From: Sulfuracidifex tepidarius
Lineage (GTDB): Archaea > Thermoproteota > Thermoprotei_A > Sulfolobales > Sulfolobaceae
Assembly (NCBI RefSeq): GCF_008326425.1
Contig: NZ_AP018929.1
Coordinates: 2,494,875 to 2,558,874, forward strand
Direction of reading: 5' to 3'
Length of the DNA: 64,000 nucleotides
Shown: piece after piece, positions 36,029-45,434 of the stretch
How positions within the stretch are numbered: position 1 is the stretch's first letter
Layout of the letters: every line of letters begins with the position of its first letter
Translations under genes and position numbers: made by a program
The notes under the pieces: generated by a model
What the model was told of the DNA's origin: nothing
Databases searched by the model: none
What the model saw: the letters and a program-made list of their open reading frames with translations, nothing else

Positions 36029-37093
36029 ATGATAAGTTTCGACGAAGGGATTAGAAGAGCGTTGACCGAGGCTGGTTACTCGAAGCTTACTCCCGTTCAG
36101 GAGAGAGCTGTTCCTCTTCTTCTTCAAAACAAAAGCGTTATAATTCAGGCTAAAACAGGATCCGGAAAAACTGCGTCCTATGTTCTTCCGTTATTACAAT
36201 TACGCTATACCTCTCTCGTAGTAACTCCTACGAGAGAACTTGCAGGTCAGGTGTCTGAAGAGTTCAAGAAGCTTGGAAAACACATGAACATCAATGTGGC
36301 TACTATAATAGGTGGCGTAGGATACACTTCCCAGTTAAATGAGTTGAGAAATGCCAATGTTGTGGTAGGTACCCCTGGAAGGCTTCTCGATCTATGGACT
36401 AAGGACAAAATCGATTTCTCCTCCTTTGAAGGGGTAGTAGTAGATGAAGTGGACAGGATGTTCGACATGGGGTTCGTTGAGGACGTAAGAATGATTCTAG
36501 GGCATACGTCCCCTAAGGTTTTCGGGTTCTTCTCAGCTACTGTTCCGCCAGAGGTAGAAAGCTTAGCCAGAGAGTTTGCAAAATGTGCTGAATTGATAAA
36601 GTTAGATGAGTACAAGCCGGTGGAGCAAGTGGAGCAAAGGTTTGTTGAAACTAGAAACGACTGGACTGACAAGGTCACCAAGCTGAAAGATCTGATAAGG
36701 AATAATAGAGGAAAAATCATAGTTTTCACCAGAACCAAGGAGAGGGCTAGAATGCTCCACAGCTCCCTCTGGGATTTGGGATACAGAGCCTCAGTTATGT
36801 ACGGAGATTTACCTCAATCGAAGAGGGAACAGAACCTCAGGCTATTCAGAGAAGGAAAGAGAAATATTCTAGTATCTACTGACCTAGCTTCACGTGGAAT
36901 AGATGTAATAGATGTAGATCTAGTGATAAATTTTGATGCTCCCCGCGACCTGGAAACTTACATTCATAGAGTTGGGAGGACTGGAAGGATGGGACGTAAC
37001 GGGATAGCTCTGACATTTTACACCGGTAGAGAAAGGTCTATAGTAAGCAGAATGAAAGAACTCGCTAACAAGTTAGAGAAAGAAACAGCTTAA
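36029..37093 (+). CDS. DEAD-box RNA helicase
   Basis: A 354-residue minimal DEAD-box protein: Q motif SKLTPVQERAVP, motif I AKTGSGKTAS, Ia PTRELAGQ, motif II in the form VVDEVDRM (DEVD), III FFSATVP, and the second domain with IVFTRTKERA, ASRGIDV and HRVGRTGRMG. It likely remodels RNA in cold or stress conditions or ribosome assembly. ATG 36029 opens directly at the ISFDEGI helix and lies about 25 nt after the TATA box AGTTTAAAG (35997-36005), so it is leaderless; GTG 36011 is an alternative. Confidence 0.92.
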   Translation: MISFDEGIRRALTEAGYSKLTPVQERAVPLLLQNKSVIIQAKTGSGKTASYVLPLLQLRYTSLVVTPTRELAGQVSEEFKKLGKHMNINVATIIGGVGYTSQLNELRNANVVVGTPGRLLDLWTKDKIDFSSFEGVVVDEVDRMFDMGFVEDVRMILGHTSPKVFGFFSATVPPEVESLAREFAKCAELIKLDEYKPVEQVEQRFVETRNDWTDKVTKLKDLIRNNRGKIIVFTRTKERARMLHSSLWDLGYRASVMYGDLPQSKREQNLRLFREGKRNILVSTDLASRGIDVIDVDLVINFDAPRDLETYIHRVGRTGRMGRNGIALTFYTGRERSIVSRMKELANKLEKETA

Positions 37094-37267
37094 TTTATCT
37101 AAGTTATAGTTGTAAAATCCTTTTATTATTTTCATTTTTTATGTGATAAATTCAAAATGTCATAAAATCAAATCGCTAATTTACATGAGATGTTTTAGAC
37201 GTTATCAACATTGGAACTTGTGCCTGAAGGATTGCTATTCTCAAATGTCTTAACTAACTCACTTTCT

Positions 37268-37864
37268 TTACTGCGTGAAGCACACTCTCGTTCCTTCTTT
37301 TTCCTCTATTTTTTTACAACTTAACCTCTTTAAATTCACGAAGGATTGAAGCTTCTTCTTAAGTGCTTGGTCTATGTAAAGACATGTGTACGAGGTAATC
37401 ATGTACCATACACCCTGCCTTACCTGAACTGTAATTAGTCTGGGCGAGAGTTCCAAGAGACCGTCAACTATCTTCTCGAAGTTATAGCCAGTGCCTACTA
37501 CTCTTATCTCTTTGATTACGGAATCACCTGACACTCCATCTACATCTATCCCATCCACATAAAGCGTTATAACCGAACCCAACTTGAGGACTGAGGAGAA
37601 TTCCTTTGGAGATACCTCTATCTTATACTTGCTCAGATAAGACAACCATCTGTCAAGTTTCCTTCCCCTCAATTTTGACCTAATTGCTCCCTGAAGGCTC
37701 ATGGACGATACAAGATCGTTCATGTTCACAGTTATGTAGTCTGCGTCCCTGAAGATCATGCTTCCGCTACATTTGTTCTCAGTTATCATGTCCCCGCAAA
37801 TGTATGTATATTCTTGTAATGGAGGAATCAGCATGTCTTCAGGCTCACCGACTCTCAAATCCAT
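37268..37864 (-). CDS. Uncharacterised 198-residue protein
   Basis: No family recognised. It has a likely beta-rich first half (MLIPPLQEYTYICGDMITE, SGSMIFRDADYITVNM) and an alpha/beta remainder with cysteines (ICGD, NKCSG, SYTCLY, LSCKK, RVCF), five in all. No membrane segment. It stands alone, convergent with the helicase gene. Confidence 0.65.
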   Translation of the reverse strand: MDLRVGEPEDMLIPPLQEYTYICGDMITENKCSGSMIFRDADYITVNMNDLVSSMSLQGAIRSKLRGRKLDRWLSYLSKYKIEVSPKEFSSVLKLGSVITLYVDGIDVDGVSGDSVIKEIRVVGTGYNFEKIVDGLLELSPRLITVQVRQGVWYMITSYTCLYIDQALKKKLQSFVNLKRLSCKKIEEKEGTRVCFTQ

Positions 37865-38396
37865 AGACTAAAAGAAACTAATCGATTTATATTTCTGCAC
37901 CATAAAACTAGACTCTATACTAATATTAATATAAAGAATAAAAAATACCTATCCTTATAGGTACGAGGAGAGTTCCTTTTCACCGAATGAGCGCCTCTTG
38001 GGTTACAACTTATAAATAAGATCTATCAGCAAATTAAAATATTAAATGCATCCTATACAGCAAGTATGGTAGTGTTCAATTAAATCCATTATAGGTCTTT
38101 AAGTAAACTTAAATCTTAAATTATTTATAAATGAAAGACTTTTAGTCATCATTTGTCAGAACTCGGCAAAAACATCACAGATCAGCAATGAATATATATT
38201 GAGCCTTGATTAGGTAAAAAATCGCACGTTTTATCGTTACCCGCCCTGAAATCAAGAGGGAACTATATATTCCAAGACAGCTTTTCCTTTTTATAAATTA
38301 ACATAATTATAGATGTTAAAGAGAAAAACCCATTAATTCAAAGTATCTTTGGATTGTGTGATACACATTTATAACTAGAATGTAACAATCTATTCA
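37865..38396. other. Intergenic region before the second DUF929 gene
   Basis: About 530 bp without an ORF. It holds a small inverted repeat, TACCTAT-CCTT-ATAGGTA (37946-37963), a modest hairpin CCCT/AGGG (38244-38260) and at the right end the TATA box ATTTATAAC about 26 bp before ATG 38397. A locally less AT-rich stretch, about 37962-38010, might be transcribed, but I see no clear RNA fold. Confidence 0.5.
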
Positions 38397-39266
38397 ATGG
38401 CTAAAAGGAAGAACAATGTTAAGACTAAGAACAAAAAACAAGATAGTAAGCTGATTTACATACCGTTCATAGTTTTAGGTGTACTAATTGTAGCTCTAAT
38501 AGGGTTCACTTCGTTCAGCCATCCAGTGTTTTCGCCCTCAAGTTCATTTTCCAGTTCTCCTGCTCCCTTCAAGTTCTTTCAAGTAAATACTCAGAACTAC
38601 GCTGGGAACGATTCCGTCCAAGTATTTTTCATTAGCTGGTACGGGTGTCCTTATGGGGCAACAGATTCGTGGGCTCTATATAAGACACTTTCTCAATACG
38701 GGAATATACAAGCAACACCAGGTCATTCTATAAGCGAACCTAACATTCCTTACATTCCCTCCCTTTGGTTCACAAGTTTCAAGCCTAATTCTAGCGTATA
38801 TTTCCATTACCTTTACATGTATAATGAATACCTGAACGCTACTCCTTCTGGGATTCCAATAAATCCAGAAAATGGTAGCGCAGTTATAGTTGGGCTTCAA
38901 GAAATCAAAGACAACCTGAGCTATGCTCCTTGGATTTATAACATTATTGAGCAATACGAGGTAGACACTCCACTTGTGAGCAGCTCATCTGGGCTTAATG
39001 ATTCCATTGCCTATTCAACATCAGCCCCTCACATAGCTACTATGATAATAATAACTGGTCCCGGTGGAACTTATGCATTAATAGGTTATCCAACACCAGC
39101 TATGAATCCGGACGAGATAGGACAAAACAGTGCATCCGCAGCCCAAAACTATTCAGAAAACTTACTATCTCAGTTAAAAAACAATGACATTACAGACAGT
39201 AACGTGAACACAATGATAAACGAAGGCAGCCAAGTCTTCAACTATATCATTTCAAAGGCTCAATAA
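38397..39266 (+). CDS. DUF929 protein, second copy
   Basis: A 289-residue paralogue of the 33081-33806 product, with a lysine-rich cytoplasmic N-terminus (MAKRKNNVKTKNKKQDSK), one membrane helix (about 22-42), a Ser/Pro-rich linker and the outside domain. The signature VQVFFISWYGCPYGATDSW, the region FHYLYMYNEYLNATPSG and the stretch PHIATMIIITGPGGTYALIGY align with the first copy. As there, a single Cys occurs in the putative active site. A TATA box ATTTATAAC gives a leaderless transcript. Its end overlaps the convergent neighbour by 20 nt. Confidence 0.85.
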   Translation: MAKRKNNVKTKNKKQDSKLIYIPFIVLGVLIVALIGFTSFSHPVFSPSSSFSSSPAPFKFFQVNTQNYAGNDSVQVFFISWYGCPYGATDSWALYKTLSQYGNIQATPGHSISEPNIPYIPSLWFTSFKPNSSVYFHYLYMYNEYLNATPSGIPINPENGSAVIVGLQEIKDNLSYAPWIYNIIEQYEVDTPLVSSSSGLNDSIAYSTSAPHIATMIIITGPGGTYALIGYPTPAMNPDEIGQNSASAAQNYSENLLSQLKNNDITDSNVNTMINEGSQVFNYIISKAQ

Positions 39267-40254
39267 CCTTGTAACGCTCTTTATCCTCTACTACCTTCAC
39301 CAAAGACTTCAGAGAGTCCGACATACAGTCTTCTTTACATTTATCAATACTGGGAACTCCCTTGTCAAATAGAAGAACTATTTGTGAGAACTTTCCAATG
39401 TTATCCTGAACTAGAATTTCTGCATTTCTAGTATTCCATATAACTGGAAGTGCTTCAAACTCATGATACATAGACTTCTTGTAGAAATCTGAGTTCATCC
39501 AGGATTCCTTTATTGAAGAACCGTTTCCATATTTGTTTTGTCCAGTGAAAAGCGGTACTAGAAGCACGTCGGCGCTCTCAACTTGGTTTTTAACATTTCT
39601 TCCATTCTTGTCCCTTATTCTTTCAAACATTAGAGACATGTAATGTTTGCCTATGTCCTCGTCATACACGTTATCTTTATCGTATTTAGAATGGAACTCC
39701 GAGTTAGCCCAAGAATACGCCTCCACTATCTCGTCCTTATGTTCATAGATCTGATCGTAAAATGGATATTCAGTTACCATGGAAAGTGCAGGAGAAGCTA
39801 CAAATACCTTCTTGTCCTTAAGTGAAGGTAATTCAAAATATTTATGAGAAATCAGAGGATCTGCCCCTATCCCCGCTACGTATCCATAACTTTCATGGGT
39901 AAATGAATAATATGATACCCTATAGTGATTTAGGAAGATTGAATCAGGATACCAACCCTTAAAATATGATAGAGCTTCAGAAGCGGATTCAGATATCGCT
40001 TCCTCTATACGAGAAAAAGCGTCCTTAGTGTTGTCGAAATCTCCATCCAGCTCTCCATAAGGCACAAATATTGGCTCTCCCCATTTCGGTATTGCATATC
40101 TCATCCCATAACCTTTAGCTATGTCAGGCATAGAACAGTCGATTATAGTTTTTATTGCAGTTTTCATATTTTTGTTCAGTGAATCTATATGATATATTAC
40201 TTTCTTGCTTCGCTTAAAGAGAAAACTCATGTCTGAAAAAAGCTCTCTCCGCAA
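39247..40254 (-). CDS. Uncharacterised 335-residue protein
   Basis: Not recognised. It is soluble and rich in aromatic residues (GYGMRYAIPKWGEPIFVPYG; NHYRVSYYSFTHESYGYVAG), with an alpha/beta pattern and two late cysteines (DKCKEDCMSD). No walker-type or metal motif is clear. It is convergent with DUF929, overlapping by 20 nt, and divergent from the peroxiredoxin gene. Start ATG 40254. Confidence 0.65.
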   Translation of the reverse strand: MRRELFSDMSFLFKRSKKVIYHIDSLNKNMKTAIKTIIDCSMPDIAKGYGMRYAIPKWGEPIFVPYGELDGDFDNTKDAFSRIEEAISESASEALSYFKGWYPDSIFLNHYRVSYYSFTHESYGYVAGIGADPLISHKYFELPSLKDKKVFVASPALSMVTEYPFYDQIYEHKDEIVEAYSWANSEFHSKYDKDNVYDEDIGKHYMSLMFERIRDKNGRNVKNQVESADVLLVPLFTGQNKYGNGSSIKESWMNSDFYKKSMYHEFEALPVIWNTRNAEILVQDNIGKFSQIVLLFDKGVPSIDKCKEDCMSDSLKSLVKVVEDKERYKVIEPLK

Positions 40255-40448
40255 AAAAAGTTACCTAAGATTTCCGTGTCAAGATATATCAGACTAGTAG
40301 CCTTCATCACGATTCAGTTTCTGGCGGCATCTTCATTGAACTATTCGAAGTTAGAGTCCCTTTTAAATATACCTTATAATTTAGAGTAACTACTAGTTAA
40401 ATTTAGATCCTAAATAGAGTTAAACTTAAATTAGAAGAAAGATAACGT

Positions 40449-41183
40449 ATGATAGAGATAGAAATGTCATATCAAATAGATCATATACCTTTAATCGGTG
40501 AGGAATTTCCCCACCTAGAAGTAGAAACTACTCAAGGAAAGAAAGTCCTTCCTGACGACTATAAAGGAAAGTGGTTTCTTCTCTTCTCCCATCCAGGAGA
40601 CTTCACGCCCGTTTGCACGACCGAATTTATAGCTTTCGCGAAGAGATCGGAAGACTTTAAAAAAGCGGACGTGGAATTGATAGGGCTTAGTGTAGACAGC
40701 ACTATAAGTCACATAAAATGGATTGAATGGATTAAAGAGAAGGTCGGAGTCGAGGTACCTTTTCCAGTTATCGCAGACCCAATGGGATATGTATCGAAAA
40801 GGCTAGGAATGATTCACGCCCAGTCAGCTACGTCAACTGTAAGGGCAGTGTTCCTAGTGGACGATAAATCCAAGGTAAGGCTCATAATGTACTATCCACT
40901 AGAGTTGGGTAGAAATATAGATGAACTTTTGAGAGCAATAAAGGGACTTCAGATGGTCGATAAGTACAAGGTCGCAATTCCAGCGAATTGGCCTAACAAC
41001 GAGGTAATTGGAGACAATTTCCTTGTCCCTCCTCCAAGAAATATAGCTGACATTGGAAAGAGGTTACAGGAATACAAAGGGCTGGACTGGTGGTTTACCT
41101 ATAAGGAATCTCCCAAGGAAGACGCCGAGGAAGCCAGGAAATACTTGGAGAGAGTAGCTAAGGCTATACCTAAAGGCCAGTAG
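40449..41183 (+). CDS. 1-Cys peroxiredoxin (Prx6 type)
   Basis: A 244-residue thiol peroxidase that reduces H2O2 and organic peroxides. The peroxidatic Cys lies in [16 protein letters not shown], the catalytic Arg in [11 protein letters not shown], and the long C-terminal arm ([19 protein letters not shown]) is typical for archaeal Prx6-like decamers. No second cysteine is found, so resolution must use another thiol. A TATA-like AAACTTAAAT at 40422-40431 precedes ATG 40449 by about 20-25 bp. ATG 40464 (MSYQID) is an alternative. Confidence 0.93.
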   Translation: MIEIEMSYQIDHIPLIGEEFPHLEVETTQGKKVLPDDYKGKWFLLFSHPGDFTPVCTTEFIAFAKRSEDFKKADVELIGLSVDSTISHIKWIEWIKEKVGVEVPFPVIADPMGYVSKRLGMIHAQSATSTVRAVFLVDDKSKVRLIMYYPLELGRNIDELLRAIKGLQMVDKYKVAIPANWPNNEVIGDNFLVPPPRNIADIGKRLQEYKGLDWWFTYKESPKEDAEEARKYLERVAKAIPKGQ

Positions 41184-41356
41184 GACGGCATTCTCCTAGA
41201 CTCTCTTATCTCAAATATTTTCCTTTTTTAATTGAAAATAGGAGATTATTTCTCTAAATTTAATAGATAGATTTTCTCTAAAATATTTATAATGTAATCA
41301 CCTTTTAATAAAAAAATAACGAAAGACACTTAAACTAATATGAGCTAATTTCCTTA

Positions 41357-42079
41357 ATGAGTAGTGAAGTTTGCATTGAAGTTTCCAACGTGATCAAAAG
41401 ATATGGGGCTGTGACAGCGTTATCTGGGCTAACATTTTCTATACCTTGTGGTCAGAAATTTGCCCTTTTAGGACCTAATGGAGCTGGAAAATCTACTACG
41501 TTAAAGCTACTAATGGGTTTTCTAAAACCAGATTCGGGATCCGTTAAAATAAAGGGAATGCCACCTTACGACGTAGAAGTAAGGAAGATAACTGGATATT
41601 TACCTGAAAATGCGCAACCCTATAGAACAATGTCTGTAAAAGACAATATACAATACGTTGCAGCGTTAAGAGGAATAGACGTCACTCAAGCTTTGGAGAT
41701 AGTAGAACTTCTCGACCTGAAGAAGTACTGGAACTATAAAGTATCCCAACTGTCGCAAGGGAATATGCAAAAGCTCTCTATAGTTCTGGCAATAATGCAT
41801 AGACCTAGCATATTACTCATGGATGAGCCTTTAAATTACCTCGATATTCCAACTCAAGAAGCAGTAATAGAAATTCTTTCAAAGACGGCTTCTACCATGC
41901 TTGTATCAACTCACATAATGAGCGTAGCAGGAAGACTAACTGATAACATTATCATGATAAATGGAGGTCAGGTAGTATGGAAAGGAACGTTTAGCGATAT
42001 AAGAGAAATGGGTAGAGAAGATGAACCTATAGAAAGCATAGTAGCTAAGCTAATGAGGGAGATGCATGGAACTGGTTGA
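41357..42079 (+). CDS. ABC transporter ATP-binding protein, without adjacent classical permease
   Basis: A 240-residue ATPase: Walker [10 protein letters not shown] (about residues 37-45), a variant signature [10 protein letters not shown], Walker [13 protein letters not shown] and H-loop LVSTHIMS. It is the first gene of a three-gene unit; the next gene overlaps its end by 14 nt (42066) and the third encodes a membrane protein. The partner permease is not obvious, so it may work with the third gene product or with a permease elsewhere. Confidence 0.9.
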   Translation: MSSEVCIEVSNVIKRYGAVTALSGLTFSIPCGQKFALLGPNGAGKSTTLKLLMGFLKPDSGSVKIKGMPPYDVEVRKITGYLPENAQPYRTMSVKDNIQYVAALRGIDVTQALEIVELLDLKKYWNYKVSQLSQGNMQKLSIVLAIMHRPSILLMDEPLNYLDIPTQEAVIEILSKTASTMLVSTHIMSVAGRLTDNIIMINGGQVVWKGTFSDIREMGREDEPIESIVAKLMREMHGTG

Positions 42080-42368
42080 AATAGCAAAGAAACTTAAAGA
42101 GTTAGGAACTGAGTATGAAGAGAATCTAGACTTGCTTCTCAATGAACTAAACAAACATGTTACTACAGAGTGCGTGGCGCTAGACATGGAAGACTCCCTC
42201 TTTCCCATTTACTCCATTTCCAATGTTAAGGCTGAAGCTATACTAGCTTTACCGTATAAATGTATGGGAAGGATTGGGTTCCTTATAATTAACGAAAGAG
42301 GTCTTTTCTTCGAAGATATGCAAGGACAAAGTAAGTTACTCAAAGGTTTTAAAGATGAAAAAATTTAG
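42066..42368 (+). CDS. Uncharacterised 100-residue protein in ABC operon
   Basis: A small soluble alpha/beta protein ([20 protein letters not shown]; then beta strands [11 protein letters not shown] and [19 protein letters not shown]) with no recognised family. The ATG lies inside the end of the ATPase gene, so translation is coupled. Its role should be linked to the ATPase and the downstream membrane protein. Confidence 0.65.
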   Translation: MELVEIAKKLKELGTEYEENLDLLLNELNKHVTTECVALDMEDSLFPIYSISNVKAEAILALPYKCMGRIGFLIINERGLFFEDMQGQSKLLKGFKDEKI

Positions 42369-42392
42369 TAATAAGAAACGATAATCTCTATT

Positions 42393-42941
42393 GTGCTACC
42401 TTTCACTCAGGATAAGAAAAAAGAGGGATTATTCAGCATAGCTTTACCTTTGTTCTCTTGGTGGATTCCGATCATGGGACCTATAATAACGGGATTCTTA
42501 ATAGGTCTGAATTTAGACAGGAAAAAAGCCTTGAAGTTCAGCATAATAGATTCTATAATAGGCTCTTTGGTTACTACTTCGATCTATTATCTTCTAAAGG
42601 AATTTGGAGTCATAAGCAACCTTTTCCTCGTAGCGGTTATAATATTCAATGTATTAGGTTCTATCTTATGTATTAGTGTCTCACTTTTTATCAGCAGAAA
42701 CATGACTAGAACTATAGTTACGAACAACAGATTAGAGGCAGATTTCTATGTTAAAAGTCTTGATGAAATAGAAGAGAAATTGAAAAATTACCTAGATCCA
42801 GCACAGTGTACTCCACCAAAATACGGACTCTCAGAAAATAAGATAGAAATCATGAGAAAATGCGGAAATATGAGTCTTAACTATGAAGTTACTGAAGATA
42901 GCCCCAACTTATACAAGGTTCACCTTGTGATCTCCACGTAG
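42393..42941 (+). CDS. Membrane protein in ABC operon
   Basis: A 182-residue protein with about three hydrophobic segments in the first half (LFSIALPLFSWWIPIMGPII; IIDSIIGSLVTTSIYYLL; LFLVAVIIFNVLGSILCISV) and a cytoplasmic or outside soluble C-terminus (about residues 105-182) with CTPPKYGL. Start is GTG 42393. It could replace a permease for the ATPase two genes upstream, though the fold is not the ABC-2 type as far as I can see. Its 3' end is antisense to the end of the RNA element at 42942-43270. Confidence 0.6.
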   Translation: MLPFTQDKKKEGLFSIALPLFSWWIPIMGPIITGFLIGLNLDRKKALKFSIIDSIIGSLVTTSIYYLLKEFGVISNLFLVAVIIFNVLGSILCISVSLFISRNMTRTIVTNNRLEADFYVKSLDEIEEKLKNYLDPAQCTPPKYGLSENKIEIMRKCGNMSLNYEVTEDSPNLYKVHLVIST

Positions 42942-43270
42942 CGAAATACCCCGACCTCACGGGCAAGGCTTCCTGCTTCATAGCTCCACCTTGCTCGTAG
43001 CTTGAGACTACTGGTAGTGGGAGGAGGTCTACAATGATCGTTCCGACCCTGACTTGAACATTATCTATGTCCCAGACTATAGGACTGCTGGTTGAAACGT
43101 AGACATATCACATCAACCCTCGCTTTAATCAAGGCGTCTAGATGGCACTTGCTCCATCGATGGCTGTCGCCAGTATTGATTGCGAACCGATATTTAAACC
43201 TATACGAAGGGACTATCTATCTCCATTCTCGCCGATGATGTCTTCCGCCTCCTTTGAACCCACCATTAAG
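42942..43270 (-). ncRNA. Structured omegaRNA-like element A (no tnpB)
   Basis: On the minus strand this 330-nt stretch contains, in order, CTTAATGG at its start, a ATGG..ATAG..CCCTTCG block, the 16-nt core GTCAGGGTCGGAACGA (43053 down to 43038) which folds as a GGTCG/CGATC hairpin, GAAGCAGGAAGCC (42979 down to 42967) and a closing stem-loop at 42969-42949. The same blocks occur in the same order at 47173-47477. The 3' half resembles the right end plus omegaRNA of IS200/IS605-TnpB elements as I remember them. A TATA box (43280-43288) is placed to start transcription at the 5' block. No tnpB or tnpA lies nearby. Confidence 0.55.
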
Positions 43271-43279
43271 GTGAAGTTT

Positions 43280-43288
43280 CTTTTATAA
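43280..43288 (-). promoter_or_regulatory. TATA box of RNA element A
   Basis: TTATAAAAG on the minus strand lies about 20-25 bp upstream of the first base shared with element B (near 43268), as expected for a promoter that drives the RNA directly. Confidence 0.5.
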
Positions 43289-43401
43289 CGAATGCTCTCT
43301 CTATGTTCCTATAGAGAACATAAGTTAAAATGAATTTATCATAAAGAGATAATCTTTATAACTTTATCTGAAAACTATATTCTAAAAAAGAAGAATTCTC
43401 T

Positions 43402-44058
43402 TTAAATTACAGAGGATATTAACTGTTTAAAAGCCATAAAGTCCTTGGGCTTCTCTACTGTTAAGATTGAGTTAGTCATAGTTCCTTTGATAAATGACGG
43501 GTCTACTTTCATTGGTAGCTTTGAAGCTACTCTATTTGCAGCTTCCTCAGGGTTCCTCTTAAATTCTTCAATTCCTTTCATATAAGCACTTAAAATCATT
43601 TCTTCATTTCTATTTAAATGAACACCGCAACTACCCGGTACTTCAGGTAAAAGCTCTTCAAAAGGTATACCTTTTCCTACAGCAGATGAAACTACTGCAG
43701 AATCAACCTGATTTGACTTTAAAAGTTTCATTATTTCACTTTGATCATCTACATATACTATTTCAATGTTTTTACCAGCTTTTGTAATATAAGATCTTAG
43801 TAATACATCGGCCGCGCTTCCCTTTCTCCATACCACCATTTTATTACCTAAAGAGGGAAAAACCTGCATCAGACCTTTAACAAGTACTCTATCTATCCTA
43901 AGTCCTCTTCTTACTAAGGAAACTGTAGAATCGAAAACTGCATCTGCCTCTCCCTCTTTTCCGAAGTCAACTTTTATTCTTCCATCTCCAGCCGCTAATA
44001 AAGGATACACTACTGGACCTGGAGCTGCTATTACATGTGCATGAAATGTGGAACTCAT
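43402..44058 (-). CDS. DUF3834-like protein with substrate-binding-protein fold
   Basis: A 218-residue soluble protein. The pattern DGRIKVDFGKEGEADAVFDSTVSLVRRGL and LLKSNQVDSAVVSSAVGKG resembles a small type 2 periplasmic-binding fold, as in the Sulfolobales DUF3834 family; there is no signal peptide. It might bind a small ligand in the cytoplasm. It stands alone within the segment between the two RNA elements. Confidence 0.55.
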   Translation of the reverse strand: MSSTFHAHVIAAPGPVVYPLLAAGDGRIKVDFGKEGEADAVFDSTVSLVRRGLRIDRVLVKGLMQVFPSLGNKMVVWRKGSAADVLLRSYITKAGKNIEIVYVDDQSEIMKLLKSNQVDSAVVSSAVGKGIPFEELLPEVPGSCGVHLNRNEEMILSAYMKGIEEFKRNPEEAANRVASKLPMKVDPSFIKGTMTNSILTVEKPKDFMAFKQLISSVI

Positions 44059-44308
44059 AGATCATTTCTATAACTAAACATTTTTAAGTTTAACTGTTAG
44101 AAGGTAAAACAGCTTTAATCTACTACATCTCCTGTCCATGAATATTTGCATGCTTTCCTTTGATTTTTCCATTTTTATCATATATTTTTAAAAACTGCAA
44201 TTAATCTTATAGTATGAATGGTTTCTTCTTATTACTCTAAAGTCAGAAATCACTTTCATACACTCAATGAAAATATAAGCCGACAATAGCGAAAAGAATA
44301 TTTTTCTG

Positions 44309-44515
44309 TCAATTCCTAATTTCTTTAAGATACTTAAGAAGATTAACTTCAAATTCAGTCTTTCTTCCTAAAAATCTCATAAAGCCTTCCTCTGTAATTT
44401 TACCCGATAGAAACAATGAGATTGCTGTATAGAGCCTTTCTATGCTACAAGGATAAGCAGAAAGATCCAACTTTTTAATGACATCTTCTGCCTTATTCTC
44501 TGGCATATATACCAC
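44309..44515 (-). CDS. Small protein coupled to the CBS protein
   Basis: A 68-residue helical protein (MPENKAEDVIKKLDLSAYPC...) with no recognised family. GTG 44515 shares its first base with the stop of the CBS-domain gene; ATG 44506 is an alternative start. The tight join suggests it works with the CBS protein. Confidence 0.6.
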   Translation of the reverse strand: MVYMPENKAEDVIKKLDLSAYPCSIERLYTAISLFLSGKITEEGFMRFLGRKTEFEVNLLKYLKEIRN

Positions 44516-44880
44516 TAAATCTGAATTATAGCTTTTGCTATATCTCTTATAGAGATTATCCCTACTACCTTTCCCTTATCAGTAACAGGTAAGTGTCTAA
44601 TCCCTTTATCAATCATTAGTCTAGCTGCATCTTGAAGGTCTGCTGATGCATCTATACCTATTACGTCTTTTGTCATGTAATCAGCTACGGTGGAATTTAG
44701 ATTCCCATCTGCAGCAGCTCTGGTTATATCCCTTTCAGTTAAGATTCCTATCATCCTTCCTTTTTCGTCAACAACCGCCAATGCACTGATATTTAAAAGG
44801 GACATGTCCTTAGCTGAATCAACTAGGAGATCGCTCGGTTTAGCTACGATTACCTTTCTACTAATGTAATGCTGATCCAT
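44515..44880 (-). CDS. Tandem CBS-domain protein
   Basis: A 121-residue Bateman module made of two CBS motifs: about residues 8-58 (LAVVDEKGRMIGILTERDITRA) and 65-120 (HLPVTDKGKVVGIISIRDIAKA). Such proteins bind adenine nucleotides or SAM and act as energy sensors. It is followed without gap by a 68-residue protein that may be its effector. Confidence 0.9.
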   Translation of the reverse strand: MDQHYISRKVIVAKPSDLLVDSAKDMSLLNISALAVVDEKGRMIGILTERDITRAAADGNLNSTVADYMTKDVIGIDASADLQDAARLMIDKGIRHLPVTDKGKVVGIISIRDIAKAIIQI

Positions 44881-45020
44881 AATTATAATATAGCTTCCAC
44901 ATTTAAAAGAATAGCTTTTCTTCTAAACATGCTTTATGCATTCATACTAGAAGTGAAAACTCTCTCATTTTTATTTAGCAAAAAGTAACATTAGTATTTG
45001 ATTCTGGCATGAAGAAGCAT

Positions 45021-45434
45021 TCACTCTGGCTCTGCGTCCCTGTTCTCAGATAAAATAAATTTCTTATTAGATGATTTTATCGAATTACCATCAAATATAA
45101 ACATTAGTTGATCCAATTTAGGTTTTAAAGGTCTGTTTGTAACTACTATAAGAGGAAATTTCTTTAATTCTTGATTTAACGAAACCAAGCTATTAACGTG
45201 AAGAGAAAGTTTCTTCTTATCGGATAGTTTCCTTAGGAACTTCACGTTTTCTATGACATCAGTTACATTATAGAAAGTATGAACTATTTTATGTTCCACT
45301 TCCACTAGGCTCTCATCATCCATTATGAAAACAACGTCTAGAGCTCCGAACTTTTCGAACATCTTAACTAGAAACGATTTCAGAACATCATCATCAATGG
45401 TGGAATTTAGGTCAATTGCTATCAATGGTTTCAT
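45021..45434 (-). CDS. Uncharacterised 137-residue protein
   Basis: Not recognised. The start LIAIDLNSTIDDDVLKSF and the later FPLIVVTNRPLKPK suggest an alpha/beta Rossmann-like fold; the DxNxT and VTNR segments faintly resemble HAD motifs I and II, but the usual second Asp is Asn, so this is not claimed. Monocistronic, start ATG 45434. Confidence 0.55.
   Translation of the reverse strand: MKPLIAIDLNSTIDDDVLKSFLVKMFEKFGALDVVFIMDDESLVEVEHKIVHTFYNVTDVIENVKFLRKLSDKKKLSLHVNSLVSLNQELKKFPLIVVTNRPLKPKLDQLMFIFDGNSIKSSNKKFILSENRDAEPE

Noticed and set aside
43190-43215. GGTTCGCAATC on the minus strand resembled a tRNA T-loop
   Set aside because: No flanking T-stem, anticodon arm or acceptor stem could be formed; no tRNA gene is called in the window.
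45021-45434. HAD phosphatase assignment for the 137-residue protein
   Set aside because: The motif I second Asp is Asn and motifs III and IV are not seen; left as unknown.
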